From: Subtercola endophyticus
Lineage (GTDB): Bacteria; Actinomycetota; Actinomycetes; Actinomycetales; Microbacteriaceae
Assembly (NCBI RefSeq): GCF_021044565.1
Contig: NZ_CP087997.1
Location: forward strand, 3,968,001-4,032,000
Direction of reading: 5' to 3'
Length of the DNA: 64,000 bases
The stretch's first letter is position 1; the number at the start of each line of letters is the position of its first letter. The notes beneath the pieces are model-generated. The model did not search any database. It saw nothing but the letters and a program-made list of their open reading frames with translations, and was not told the DNA's origin. Below are positions 1 to 7,827 of this stretch, piece after piece. A program made the translations under genes and the position numbers.

Positions 1-533
1 TCGGGGTCGTCGCGCCGTTGCTCTACGAGACGCAGCTGGGGCTGACTCCGGCGTTCTACGGGCTGATCGCGCTGCTGGTCGGCGTGGCGAACCTCATCGG
101 CGAGCTGTCGACGAGCTACTTCGCCACGCGCATCTCGGCGCGGATGCTCGGCTTCTCGGCGCTCGTTTCGTTCAGCCTTGGCGCGGTCATCCTGGCCGTC
201 AGCGGCACTCTCGTGGGGCCGCATCTGCTCTGGATCACCCTCGGCGGGGTGCTGGCGCTCGCGGGATGTGGGGCGCTGTGCCCCCTCGCCTATGGACTCG
301 TGATGGGGCTCTTCACCCGCAACCTCGGCCTGATCGGCGGGCTGACGTCGGCCGTGTGTTACCTGTTCGTCGCGGTAGCGATGGCTGCTGCCGCGGGGCT
401 GCCCGACGATTCGCAGGCGCCTCTCGGGTACATCTACGTGGCGTGCGCCATTGCGGGGTTTGTGCTGCTGGCGCTGTGCCTGCCGCGACGTGCCACCTCA
501 CGTGCTGGTGTGCCCGACGCCACCATCGCGTGA
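1..533 (+). CDS. MFS transporter, C-terminal part (5' end outside window)
   Basis: The reading frame is open from the first bases of the window (frame of position 3) and stops with TGA at 531-533, so the N-terminal part of the gene lies upstream. The visible ~176 residues alternate hydrophobic segments (about five transmembrane helices) with short basic loops, which fits the second half of a 12-helix major facilitator. The small-residue-rich GLIGGLTSAVCYL helix followed by a PDD loop resembles the Bcr/CflA-type drug/H+ antiporter subgroup. The protein ends in a short basic tail. Substrate cannot be inferred. A luciferase-like monooxygenase follows on the same strand after 73 bases. Confidence 0.75.
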   Translation, partial: GVVAPLLYETQLGLTPAFYGLIALLVGVANLIGELSTSYFATRISARMLGFSALVSFSLGAVILAVSGTLVGPHLLWITLGGVLALAGCGALCPLAYGLVMGLFTRNLGLIGGLTSAVCYLFVAVAMAAAAGLPDDSQAPLGYIYVACAIAGFVLLALCLPRRATSRAGVPDATIA

Positions 534-606
534 GGCTGCGCCCCGGGCATCCATACGCTTGCATGAATTGGGGAATACTGCGGCGCGATTCTGCGCTGTA
601 CCGGGC

Positions 607-1701
607 ATGAAGAAGCGCATCGGTTTTCTCTCGTTCGGCCACTATCAGCCCGTGCCCGGGTCGCAGGCGCGAACGGCGCGAGATGCCCTCATCCAGAGCA
701 TCGAGCTCGCCGAAGCCGCCGAAGAGCTCGGAATCGACGGTGCCTACGTTCGGGTGCACCACTTCGCCCGCCAGCTCGCTTCGCCGTTTCCTCTGCTCGC
801 CGCCATCGGCGCTCGCACTTCGCGCATCGAGATCGGCACCGCCGTGATCGATATGCGCTACGAAAACCCGCTGTACATGGCGGAGGAGGCGGCCGCGGCC
901 GACCTCATCAGCGGCGAGCGGCTGCAGCTCGGCGTGAGCCGGGGATCACCCGAGACGGCCCTGCGCGGCTCCGAGTCGTTCGGCTACGTTCCCGCCGACG
1001 GCGAGACCGATGCCGACCTCGCCCGTGCACACACCTCGCTGTTTCGCGCCGCCATCGCCGGTGCCGGTGTCGCGCACGCCAACCCGCAGATGACGGGCTC
1101 GTCGGGCGCGCTGGCCATCGAACCGCGCTCGGCCACGCTGGGGGAGCGCATCTGGTGGGGATCCGGCACCCGCGCAACCGCCGTCTGGGCCGCGGAGCAG
1201 GGCATGAACCTGCAGAGCTCGACGCTGCTCACCGAAGACACCGGGGTGCCGTTCGACGTGCTGCAGGCCGAGCAGATCGCGCTGTATCGGCAGGCGTGGG
1301 CATCCGCAGGTCACGACCGTGAGCCGCGGGTCTCGGTTTCGCGCAGCGTGATTCCCATCACCTCAGACCTCGACCGCCGCTACTTCGGTTCGGGTGCGGC
1401 CGGTGAATCGCAGGATCAGGTCGGCCATCTCGACGGCGGTCTTGCTCGCTTCGGGCGGTCATACACGGGTGAGCCCGACGTCATCGCCGCCGAACTCGCG
1501 GCCGACGCAGCTGTTCAGGCCGCGGACACCGTGCTGCTCACCGTTCCCAACCAGCTCGGCGTGGAATACAACGCCCACCTGCTCGAGCAGATCGCCCTGC
1601 ACGTGGCCCCCGCCTTCGGCTGGCGCGCTGGAGCGGAAAGCGAGCATGCAGTGGATGCTCGCCGCGACGCCAGCACCGACGAAGCTATGCTTCGTCGGTA
1701 G
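607..1701 (+). CDS. LLM class flavin-dependent oxidoreductase (luciferase-like monooxygenase)
   Basis: The predicted protein has 364 residues from ATG 607 (MKKRIGFLSFGHYQP). The frame is open further upstream, but only this start gives the beta-strand MKKRIGFLSFG that begins the luciferase-like TIM barrel. Family features visible: the N-terminal F-G-H motif, ELGIDGAYVRVHHF after helix 1, IEIGTAVIDMRYENPLYMAEEAA, and the DLISGERLQLGVSRGSPE stretch typical of bacterial luciferase relatives. Members use reduced FMN (or F420 in some actinobacteria) to oxidise diverse substrates in the cytoplasm; the substrate here is unknown. No separate flavin reductase gene is adjacent. The gene is convergent with the zinc-ribbon gene and is followed by a 19-bp tandem array. 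Confidence 0.85.
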   Translation: MKKRIGFLSFGHYQPVPGSQARTARDALIQSIELAEAAEELGIDGAYVRVHHFARQLASPFPLLAAIGARTSRIEIGTAVIDMRYENPLYMAEEAAAADLISGERLQLGVSRGSPETALRGSESFGYVPADGETDADLARAHTSLFRAAIAGAGVAHANPQMTGSSGALAIEPRSATLGERIWWGSGTRATAVWAAEQGMNLQSSTLLTEDTGVPFDVLQAEQIALYRQAWASAGHDREPRVSVSRSVIPITSDLDRRYFGSGAAGESQDQVGHLDGGLARFGRSYTGEPDVIAAELAADAAVQAADTVLLTVPNQLGVEYNAHLLEQIALHVAPAFGWRAGAESEHAVDARRDASTDEAMLRR

Positions 1702-1740
1702 CGCGAGCAAGTACTGCGCTCGCGCCTGACCGGCGCCTCC

Positions 1741-1856
1741 GCGGTAGTTCGGCGCCGCTGCGGTAGTTCGGCGCCCGTGCGGTAGTTCGGCGCTGCTGCG
1801 GTAGTTCGGCGCCCCCGCGGTAGTTCGAACCACCGCGGAGGCACCAAACTACCGCG
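1741..1856. repeat. Five-copy 19-bp tandem array ending in an inverted repeat
   Basis: Copies of GCGGTAGTTCGGCGC start at 1741, 1760, 1779 and 1798, exactly 19 bp apart. A fifth copy at 1817 changes to GCGGTAGTTCGAACC. The reverse complement of its first part (AACTACCGCG, 1847-1856) follows, so 1816-1825 and 1847-1856 can form a 10-bp stem. The array lies between two convergent genes (LLM oxidoreductase and zinc-ribbon protein) and may serve as a bidirectional terminator, but the upstream direct copies are not explained by that role. The fifth copy recurs exactly at 12347-12361. Confidence 0.8.
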
Positions 1857-1913
1857 CTCAGGTCACGCCGACCGGTCCGGGGGACTCGGGAATGGGGCAC
1901 ACGAGACGTCGAG

Positions 1914-2348
1914 TCAGAGGTGCTGCACCGACGCGGCCCGCCGCTCGAGGGCCGCGAGGCCGCGGAGCACGTACGGGCGGTACTTCGACGAGGTAATCCA
2001 GTGCGGCAGCCCCGTACCCAACCCGCGATTCGGTCGGTGATCTGCCGAAAGAAACCGCTGAAGGTAAGCGAGGTGCTCCGGATTCGCCGCCCACAGGCGG
2101 TGCCCGAGGCAGGAGATCTGCAGCCAGTACGGCAGCCCGAACGTTCGATCGGCCCCAACGGGACCCGCGCCGAGCATCCGAGCGACGGACGACTCGGCAG
2201 GTGGCGGATCGTCGGTCGTCAAGCCGCACGTCGTGCACGTAACGCGTGGCAGCGCGACGATCGCGAGCTCGTCGCAGGCGGGGCAATGAACCCACGCCCC
2301 GTCGACGGGTACCTCTTGCAGCGGCTTATTCGAGGAATGCTCGGACAT
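1914..2348 (-). CDS. Zinc-ribbon hypothetical protein
   Basis: The predicted protein has 144 residues. Near the N-terminus it has two Cys-x2-Cys knuckles (CPAC at about 23-26 and CTTC at about 38-41) separated by a short beta hairpin, the layout of a rubredoxin/TFIIB-like zinc ribbon. The rest contains a Trp/Leu-rich segment (LPYWLQISCLGHRLWAANPEH) and KYRPYVLRGLAALERR near the C-terminus. I do not recognise a named family. The start ATG at 2348 is preceded by TAGACT six bases upstream, consistent with a leaderless transcript. Cytoplasmic; function unknown. It resembles proteins annotated only as hypothetical in Microbacteriaceae. Confidence 0.75.
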   Translation of the reverse strand: MSEHSSNKPLQEVPVDGAWVHCPACDELAIVALPRVTCTTCGLTTDDPPPAESSVARMLGAGPVGADRTFGLPYWLQISCLGHRLWAANPEHLAYLQRFLSADHRPNRGLGTGLPHWITSSKYRPYVLRGLAALERRAASVQHL

Positions 2349-2354
2349 GAGGAG

Positions 2355-2360
2355 AGTCTA
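2355..2360 (-). promoter_or_regulatory. -10 box of a leaderless promoter (zinc-ribbon gene)
   Basis: TAGACT reads on the minus strand with exactly six bases (CTCCTC) before the ATG at 2348-2346. This spacing puts the expected transcription start at or next to the A of the start codon. CTCCTC is not a Shine-Dalgarno sequence in this orientation. Confidence 0.55.
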
Positions 2361-2361
2361 G

Positions 2362-2409
2362 CTGCGTTCGCTGCCTCCTGCGTTCGCTGCCTCCTGCGTA
2401 CGGTGCCTC
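2362..2409. repeat. Three-copy 16-bp tandem repeat
   Basis: CTGCGTTCGCTGCCTC occurs at 2362-2377 and 2378-2393, with a third copy at 2394-2409 carrying two changes. It lies upstream of the zinc-ribbon gene, overlapping where its -35 region should be. No function is evident. Confidence 0.75.
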
Positions 2410-2483
2410 AGTCGTGCGCGAGCGGTCGCACACGGATGGGCCCCACACAGGTGAGCCCCACCGGATCGCATCCGAACTCGCTG

Positions 2484-3431
2484 CTACGGCAGATCGAGCA
2501 CAATCTGCTCTCGCATCGATCCGACGCGAGCGGGCACGGTGGATCCGGCCTTGACGAGGGGGAGATTCGCGGCAGCGATCGGTTGAAGATTCTGAACCGT
2601 GACCGGTGGCGAATCGGACCCGACGGACATGTTCACCATGAAACAGTCGTCGTCAGCGTAATTCTTGACGCCGATCACTTTCGCCGTGCCGAGGATCGTC
2701 ACCGTTGTCGGCTGACCGTTCGAAAGCAGCCAGTCTCGGCTCCCCGGGCCGGTCGACCGGCCCAGGTGTATTGTCGGTGGCGGCGCAGCGACGTCGACGA
2801 CGAAGTCACCCGGAGACGAGGGATCGATCCATACGGCGACCATGCACTGGCCCGCTGTGAGTTTCGGTAGAGCCGCTTGGGGAACGGATCGCCGCCCTCT
2901 CGCTTGGATCGGCGACGTGCCGTCGACGAACACCTGCATTCCGATGTCGCATTCGACCTGCTCTGCAGTGGCGTCTCCCCGCACCCGGAATTCGAGCACC
3001 CACCCCCGCCCGAGTTGCTTGCCTTCATGGTCACGAAGGTCGCTCGCCCGCTTCTCGGCGTAGTCGCGAGCGAGCTTCTTCTTGTCGGGAAGCTGGCCCC
3101 AGAGAATGACGTACTTTCGCGGATCGGCCGGATTCACCGAGACGGGCAGCTTCTGCCCGGGCGAGGGCCGGTCTCTCGTATTGACGATGCTGCTGAATTT
3201 CACCGCGGTGGCCTGGATTCCTGGCCCCGAGATGACCAGATCCATGCTGCAGTTCGTCATCAGGGCGCTACTCGTGTACGGCATCGAGACCGAGATGACC
3301 TCGGCAGTGCCCATGACCCCGTTCTTCATCGGTTTCGCGTTTGCCGTGCGCCGGGAAAAAAAGATGATGACGCCCCAGGTCGCTGCAATGGTGCCGGCTA
3401 TCGGAATGGCGTACAGAAGGAAAGAAGGCAT
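2484..3431 (-). CDS. Membrane-anchored protein with three copies of an unknown beta domain
   Basis: The predicted protein has 315 residues. It opens with one transmembrane helix (LLYAIPIAGTIAATWGVIIFF) followed by basic residues, so it is probably membrane anchored. Three related domains follow. The first (about 36-130) has GTAEVISVSM, MDLVISGPG, LPVSVNPADPRKYVILWG. The second (about 140-235) has LEFRVRGDA, CDIGMQVFVDG and VDPSSP-like VWIDPSSPGDFVV. The third (about 245-315) has GTAKVIGVKN, CFMVNMSVGS, VPARVGSMREQIVLDL. The first domain closely matches the neighbour at 3451-3888, so the pair arose by duplication. I recognise no named family; no catalytic motif is apparent. The pattern (strand, small loop, P-x-L-x-G turn, V-x-P-x-D-P) suggests a binding or structural beta fold. 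Confidence 0.75.
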   Translation of the reverse strand: MPSFLLYAIPIAGTIAATWGVIIFFSRRTANAKPMKNGVMGTAEVISVSMPYTSSALMTNCSMDLVISGPGIQATAVKFSSIVNTRDRPSPGQKLPVSVNPADPRKYVILWGQLPDKKKLARDYAEKRASDLRDHEGKQLGRGWVLEFRVRGDATAEQVECDIGMQVFVDGTSPIQARGRRSVPQAALPKLTAGQCMVAVWIDPSSPGDFVVDVAAPPPTIHLGRSTGPGSRDWLLSNGQPTTVTILGTAKVIGVKNYADDDCFMVNMSVGSDSPPVTVQNLQPIAAANLPLVKAGSTVPARVGSMREQIVLDLP

Positions 3432-3450
3432 GGGGGCTCGGCTCGATTCG

Positions 3451-3888
3451 CTAAATGTGCTGTTCGCCGTCGCGTGCGCGCAGTTCGCTGGCGATCTGCT
3501 GGGCGCGAGCTTCGCCGACCTTCGTGGGGTCGGGCAGTTCGCCCCAGAGGATGACGAACTTCTGCGGGTTGCTCGGATTGATGGAGGCGGGAAGGGTCAT
3601 TCCTGGCCGGGGCACTGTCGGAGTGTTGATCTCGGCAACGTATTTCGCCGCAGTCGCAGCGATTCCGGGGCCGGTCAACACCACGTCCATCCAGCAGAGT
3701 CCGGTTCCGCTGTTAGCTTGGTTATTGCTGATGCGCACCGAAACGACCTGAGCAGACCCTCGCACGCCGCCCGCAAGCGGTTTCGGGTGCGCTCGTCTCT
3801 TACCGCTGGCCCGAGCGGCGAAGACGATGAGAGCGAACATGCCCACAAAAGCAACGATGAGGCCGATGGTCCACAATGCGGCAAGCAT
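3451..3888 (-). CDS. Small membrane-anchored paralog of the 2484-3431 protein
   Basis: The predicted protein has 145 residues: one N-terminal transmembrane helix (LWTIGLIVAFVGMFALIVFAA), a basic stretch, then one domain matching domain 1 of the downstream neighbour. Shared positions include GV.G.A.VVSV, MD.V..GPGI.ATA.K, IN....P.PGM.LP.S.NP..P.KFVILWGELPD, and both end in an A-rich helix with ASELR or ASDLR. It lies 19 bases upstream of the larger paralog on the same strand, so the two are probably cotranscribed. Function unknown. The position downstream of purF looks coincidental. Confidence 0.72.
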   Translation of the reverse strand: MLAALWTIGLIVAFVGMFALIVFAARASGKRRAHPKPLAGGVRGSAQVVSVRISNNQANSGTGLCWMDVVLTGPGIAATAAKYVAEINTPTVPRPGMTLPASINPSNPQKFVILWGELPDPTKVGEARAQQIASELRARDGEQHI

Positions 3889-4041
3889 GCCGGAGATTCC
3901 AATCTCGACGGCACTGATGCTTCGTCGATAGCTGAGCTTTAATCATCAGCTTACTACCGTACGAGCCTTATTTCGACGAAGAGTCACTTTTTGCAGCAAT
4001 TGGGTGCTCGTTCGAACCGGAGAAGCCTCACCGGAGAATCC

Positions 4042-5499
4042 TCAGGAGTTCTGCGTGCGCTCCACCCACGAGAGGTACTCGGGCGAGACGGTGCCGGTGA
4101 CGTAGTCGCCGGTGAAACAGCTCATTTCGAGGTGCTCGACCGAGGAGCCCTCGATGATGGCCGCCTCCATGTCGGCGACCTCCTGGTAGATGAGGTGGTC
4201 GGCACCCATGTACGCGGCGATTTCGGGAATCTTACGATTGTGAGCGACAAGTTCCTCGCGCGACGGCATGTTGATGCCGTAGACGTGCGGGTACCGAACG
4301 GGCGGGGCCGCAGAAGCGAAGGTGACCTTGTTGGCGCCGGCCGCCCGCGCCATGTCGACGATCTCTTTCGAGGTGGTGCCGCGCACGATCGAGTCGTCGA
4401 CGATGAGCACGTTCTTACCCTTGAACTCGGTTGACATGGCGTTCAGCTTCTGACGCACCGACTTCTTACGAACAGCCTGGCCGGGCATGATGAACGTACG
4501 GCCGACGTAGCGGTTCTTGTAGAACCCTTCGCGGTACTCGATGCCGAGCTTCTGCGCCACCTGCATGGCCGCGGGCCGGGATGAATCGGGGATCGGCATG
4601 ACGACGTCGATGTCGCCCGACGGGGTCCACTGCGCGACAGTATCGGCGAGGCGGTTGCCGAGGCGCAGCCGCGCCTCGTACACCGAGATACCCGACAGCA
4701 CCGAGTCGGGGCGGGCCAGATAGACGAACTCGAACGAGCAGGGCACCAGCCGGGCATCCGGAGCGCACTGCTTCGAATACATCTCGCCGTTCATGGTGAT
4801 GAACACGGCCTCGCCCGGCGCGACGTCGCGCACGACTTCATAGCCGAGGCTCTCCATGACGAGCGATTCCGACGCCACGACCCACTCGTCGCGCCCCGAT
4901 TCGAGGGTGCGCTTGCCGAGCGTGAGCGGCCGGATGCCCCACGGGTCTCTGAACGCGAGCAGCCCGTGGCCCGCGATCATCGCAATGGTCGCGTACGAGC
5001 CCTCGACACGCTCATGCACGCGCGACACCGCGGTGAACACGGTTTCGGGCTCGAGGTCGAGGCCTGAAACCTGCTGCTGCAGTTCGTGGGCCAGGATGTT
5101 CAGCAGCAGTTCGGTGTCTGAATCCGTATTGAGGTGGCGGCGGTCGATGTGAAAGAGCTCTTGGGTCAGCTCACGGGTGTTGGTGAGGTTGCCGTTGTGC
5201 ACGAGGATGATGCCGTACGGCGCATTCACATAGAACGGCTGCGCCTCTTGCTCGCTCGAGGCGTTGCCCTTCGTGGCATAACGCACGTGACCGAGGCCCA
5301 TCGTGCCGAGCAGCGAGCGCATGTCGCGCGTGCGAAAAGCCTCGCGCACCTGCCCTTTCGCCTTGACGATGTGAAAGATGTCGCGCTCGGCGGTCGCAAT
5401 GCCCGTGGAATCTTGCCCGCGGTGCTGCAGCAGCAGAAGAGAGTCGTAGACGAGTTGATTGACGGGTTCAGACGAAACGATGCCAACGATGCCGCACAT
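4042..5499 (-). CDS. purF: Amidophosphoribosyltransferase
   Basis: The predicted protein has 485 residues and catalyses the first committed step of purine synthesis (PRPP + glutamine to phosphoribosylamine). The ATG at 5499 was chosen because it places Cys second (MCGIVGIV); after Met removal that Cys is the catalytic nucleophile of the class II glutaminase domain. Longer open sequence upstream would bury it. Visible motifs: LLLQHRGQDSTGIAT, GLGHVRYATKG, HNGNLTN in the glutaminase half, then the PRPP-binding loop VLIVDDSIVRGTTSKEIV in the phosphoribosyltransferase half. No Cys-rich propeptide is present. A candidate -10 TAGAAT lies about 40 bases upstream of the start. purM and purDC lie upstream in the same neighbourhood. 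Confidence 0.96.
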   Translation of the reverse strand: MCGIVGIVSSEPVNQLVYDSLLLLQHRGQDSTGIATAERDIFHIVKAKGQVREAFRTRDMRSLLGTMGLGHVRYATKGNASSEQEAQPFYVNAPYGIILVHNGNLTNTRELTQELFHIDRRHLNTDSDTELLLNILAHELQQQVSGLDLEPETVFTAVSRVHERVEGSYATIAMIAGHGLLAFRDPWGIRPLTLGKRTLESGRDEWVVASESLVMESLGYEVVRDVAPGEAVFITMNGEMYSKQCAPDARLVPCSFEFVYLARPDSVLSGISVYEARLRLGNRLADTVAQWTPSGDIDVVMPIPDSSRPAAMQVAQKLGIEYREGFYKNRYVGRTFIMPGQAVRKKSVRQKLNAMSTEFKGKNVLIVDDSIVRGTTSKEIVDMARAAGANKVTFASAAPPVRYPHVYGINMPSREELVAHNRKIPEIAAYMGADHLIYQEVADMEAAIIEGSSVEHLEMSCFTGDYVTGTVSPEYLSWVERTQNS

Positions 5500-5597
5500 G
5501 TTGTGGCGGGCTCCAGACGGTAGAGAAAACAGGCCGTTCTCTATTCTACGGCTGCCCGTCTGCGCGGTTCCCCCTGTTGGATGCTCGGCAGAACACA

Positions 5598-5659
5598 ATC
5601 GAGCTACGAGTTTGTGCGGGTTGGGGCCAGCCCACACCTGCACAAACTCGCAGCTCGAT
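5598..5659. terminator. Long hairpin downstream of the phytase-like gene
   Basis: Arms 5598-5626 and 5631-5659 pair over 29 positions with four mismatches around a CCAG loop; the core is CGAGTTTGTGC / GCACAAACTCG. It sits between the stop of the 5675-7633 gene and purF on the same strand, so it would end the upstream transcript before purF. It lacks a clear T-tract on either side. Confidence 0.65.
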
Positions 5660-5674
5660 CGAGGGGAGGGACGG

Positions 5675-7633
5675 CTACCGGGTGGAACGGGCCGCGCGGC
5701 GACGGGTCGCGACGAACGTAGCGGCACCGGCGAGGAGGAGGGCGAGGGCCGCGAGCAGGGGAACGGTGGTCTCGAGACCGGTGTTCGCGAGGGTTCCGCT
5801 GGCGGTCGAGGAGCCCGAGGTCGGGCCCGAACCCGAGCCCGAGCCGGCCGAAGCGCCGTCGCCGGGGGTGGGCGTCGGGGTCGACGTGCCCCCGCCCGCG
5901 GCAGCGGGCTCGACGGTGATCGAGACAGTCGTGGTCACCGGCGTGGCCGGCAGCTTCGAGGTGTCGACCTCGAGGTACTGGCCGTCATCCTGTGTTCCAT
6001 CGGCGAGAATCTTGGGAACGAGCACGAACGGGTTCGAGACACCGTCTTCACTGCCGGAGAGCCCGAAGTCGCTGTCGTTCGAAATCAGCAGGGTGTGGGC
6101 ATCCAGCGGGTAGATGCCTTCGATTTTGTCGTGGCCGAAGAAGGACCCGTCGGGGCTGAGGGTGCCGAGCGTGGCACCGAGGTCGAGGTAGAGCGACTTC
6201 GCCACGGGCGTGATGCCGCGGGTGGTGAGCGCTGCGGTGACGGCAGCCGTCGTGAACGGCGAGACTTTCGCCGCGAATCCCTCGACCGTGCTGGTTCCGG
6301 CAGGCAGGGCATCCGCAGTGGCGGACGCGGCCGCATCGGCCTGCGGCGCGGCATCGGTCAGCAGCAGCCCGCCGTTCGCGGCGTCGTACGTGCTGTTCGG
6401 CACAGTGGATGCCGGGCCGATGTCGGTCGCACCCGAGATGTCGATCTGGTAGATCTTCTTCGATACAGGCTTCGTTGCGGTCGCCGGCGGCAGGTTGCCG
6501 TCGCGCTCGTCGACCAGGAACGTGGTGTTCGACAGCGCCGTGATCTCGCTGGAGGCGATACCGAGCTTGCCCGGGTCGCTCAACAGATACGGGTATTCGC
6601 GCACCTGGCCGCCGTCGAGCGGAATCGTCACGAGCCGGGTGACGGGAATCGCCTTCGGCTTGATTCCGTTCAGATCGGCCTGCACGAGCGAGCTCTGCAT
6701 GAGGCCGACGAGCGTCTTTCCGTCGGGCGTGATGGTGAGGCCCTCCAGGCCCTGGTTCGGGTTGCGCAGCTTCAGCTCGGCGGGCAAGGTGCCGTCGTAG
6801 GCCGAGAATCCGCCGATCTTGGTGCCGTTCGAGTCGAAGTGCCAGACGTAGGGTCCGTACTCGTCAGAGACCCAGAACGTGCCGTCGGGCAGGGCGACGA
6901 GGCCTTCGGAATCGAACCCGTAGGGCGAGCTCGGCAGCACGTTCCCGTCGAGGTCGGTGATTGTCTCGCCGGTCGAGGCCTGGGAGTTGACTTGCCCGTT
7001 GAGCGGGGTACCGTCGGATGCCTTCAAGGGAATGTCGCGCACGAGTGTGGCCTGACCATCCACCAGCTGGAACTCGCCGATGGCGGGGGTGAAGCTCGGA
7101 ATGGCCTCGATCTTCGTGCCGTTCGGCCCGTCGACGTTGGGCCCGCGGTCGGTGAGCCCGTAGATGAACCCGGGCTTGCCCGGAACGGTGGTGACCGAGG
7201 AGCCGTAACCGCCGGCGCTGATGATGACGCCGCCGAATGTGCCGAGCGCGGGCAGATCGGTCGAGAACAGCTTCACGGCGTCAGAGCTCGAGACGGTGAA
7301 GGTGTCGGTGCCCGTGAACCCGGCATTCGGCGTATAGGTGTAGTTTCCGAAAGCGTCGATGCTGACGGTGCCGTTCGAGGGGGCGGTGTGTGCCAGCACT
7401 GCGTTGCCGTAGCCGGTGTTGTCGCCGAAGGCGTTGGCCGCAACGGCGGTGCCCGGGGTGGTCGACGAGCTGGCGTCGGCTGCGGCGGATGCCCGTACCG
7501 CACTTGCGGCGAGCGAATCGACGCCCGCGGGGCTGGCCTGGGCGGCCTGCGAGCCCGAAATGGCGAGCAGGGCTGCGAGGCCGAGGCCGGCGGCTGCCGC
7601 GCCGGCGCCCGAGAGTGCTGTGTGCTTACGCAT
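5675..7633 (-). CDS. Secreted phytase/esterase-like beta-propeller protein with LAxTG sorting signal
   Basis: The predicted protein has 652 residues and is exported. It has a Sec signal peptide (MRKHTALSG, hydrophobic AAAAGLGLAALLAISG, A-x-A site near residue 33). Residues ~85-125 form a cadherin/Ig-like segment (GTVSIDAFGNYTYTPNAGF, DTFTVSSSD). The main body fits the esterase-like activity of phytase family (PF13449): PGFIYGLTDRGPNVDGP, DSEGLVALPDGTFWVSDEYGPYV, NQGLEGLTITPDGKTLVGLMQ, FLVDERDGN, FFGHDKIEGIYPLDAHTLLISNDSDFG. The C-terminus is LANTG, a hydrophobic helix and RRRAARSTR, the class E sortase pattern, so it is probably linked to the cell wall. GGAG lies five bases before the ATG. 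A Pho-box-like sequence lies upstream. Confidence 0.85.
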   Translation of the reverse strand: MRKHTALSGAGAAAAGLGLAALLAISGSQAAQASPAGVDSLAASAVRASAAADASSSTTPGTAVAANAFGDNTGYGNAVLAHTAPSNGTVSIDAFGNYTYTPNAGFTGTDTFTVSSSDAVKLFSTDLPALGTFGGVIISAGGYGSSVTTVPGKPGFIYGLTDRGPNVDGPNGTKIEAIPSFTPAIGEFQLVDGQATLVRDIPLKASDGTPLNGQVNSQASTGETITDLDGNVLPSSPYGFDSEGLVALPDGTFWVSDEYGPYVWHFDSNGTKIGGFSAYDGTLPAELKLRNPNQGLEGLTITPDGKTLVGLMQSSLVQADLNGIKPKAIPVTRLVTIPLDGGQVREYPYLLSDPGKLGIASSEITALSNTTFLVDERDGNLPPATATKPVSKKIYQIDISGATDIGPASTVPNSTYDAANGGLLLTDAAPQADAAASATADALPAGTSTVEGFAAKVSPFTTAAVTAALTTRGITPVAKSLYLDLGATLGTLSPDGSFFGHDKIEGIYPLDAHTLLISNDSDFGLSGSEDGVSNPFVLVPKILADGTQDDGQYLEVDTSKLPATPVTTTVSITVEPAAAGGGTSTPTPTPGDGASAGSGSGSGPTSGSSTASGTLANTGLETTVPLLAALALLLAGAATFVATRRRAARSTR

Positions 7634-7685
7634 GAATCTCCAATGAAAAGCGAATGTTCACAGACGCTAAGCGGTTGTGGTTTCC

Positions 7686-7707
7686 GGCGGTTGTACGAGA
7701 GGTGAAC
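7686..7707 (-). promoter_or_regulatory. Possible Pho-box-like direct repeat upstream of the phytase-like gene
   Basis: On the minus strand this stretch reads GTTCACC-TCTC-GTACAAC-CGCC, two 11-bp units of which the first matches the GTTCACC unit of actinobacterial PhoP boxes exactly and the second at five of seven positions. It lies about 55-75 bases upstream of a phosphoester-hydrolase-like gene. A single degenerate match; treat as a suggestion. Confidence 0.3.
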
Positions 7708-7815
7708 GACACTCCCGTGCTTGGTGGTTCGCGTTCGGCGTTCGGGAGCGAGGGCCGAGTACGTGCCGCTGGGCATCCGCTTGCCGCGTGCACCGCTCGT
7801 GAGAGCTGAGTCTGG

Positions 7816-7821
7816 GAGAAT
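7816..7821 (+). promoter_or_regulatory. Probable -10 box placed for a leaderless purM transcript
   Basis: GAGAAT is followed by exactly six bases (GGGCGC) and the purM ATG at 7828. It departs from TANNNT at the first position only. The spacing is the same as for purDC, scp, recQ and others in this window. Confidence 0.4.
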
Positions 7822-7827
7822 GGGCGC

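Noticed and set aside
1817..1831. GGTAGTTCGAACC as a tRNA T-arm
   Set aside because: The T-loop-like TTCGAA is present, but no acceptor, D-arm or anticodon arm fits around it; it is a copy of an intergenic repeat.
5500..5727. 76-residue N-terminal extension of PurF
   Set aside because: PurF needs Cys as residue 1 after Met removal; an extension would abolish this, and the sequence shows no propeptide.
5459..7705. 748-codon plus-strand frame across the phytase-like gene
   Set aside because: Composition is Arg/Gly/Val rich without motifs; the opposite strand encodes a complete exported protein with signal peptide and sorting signal.
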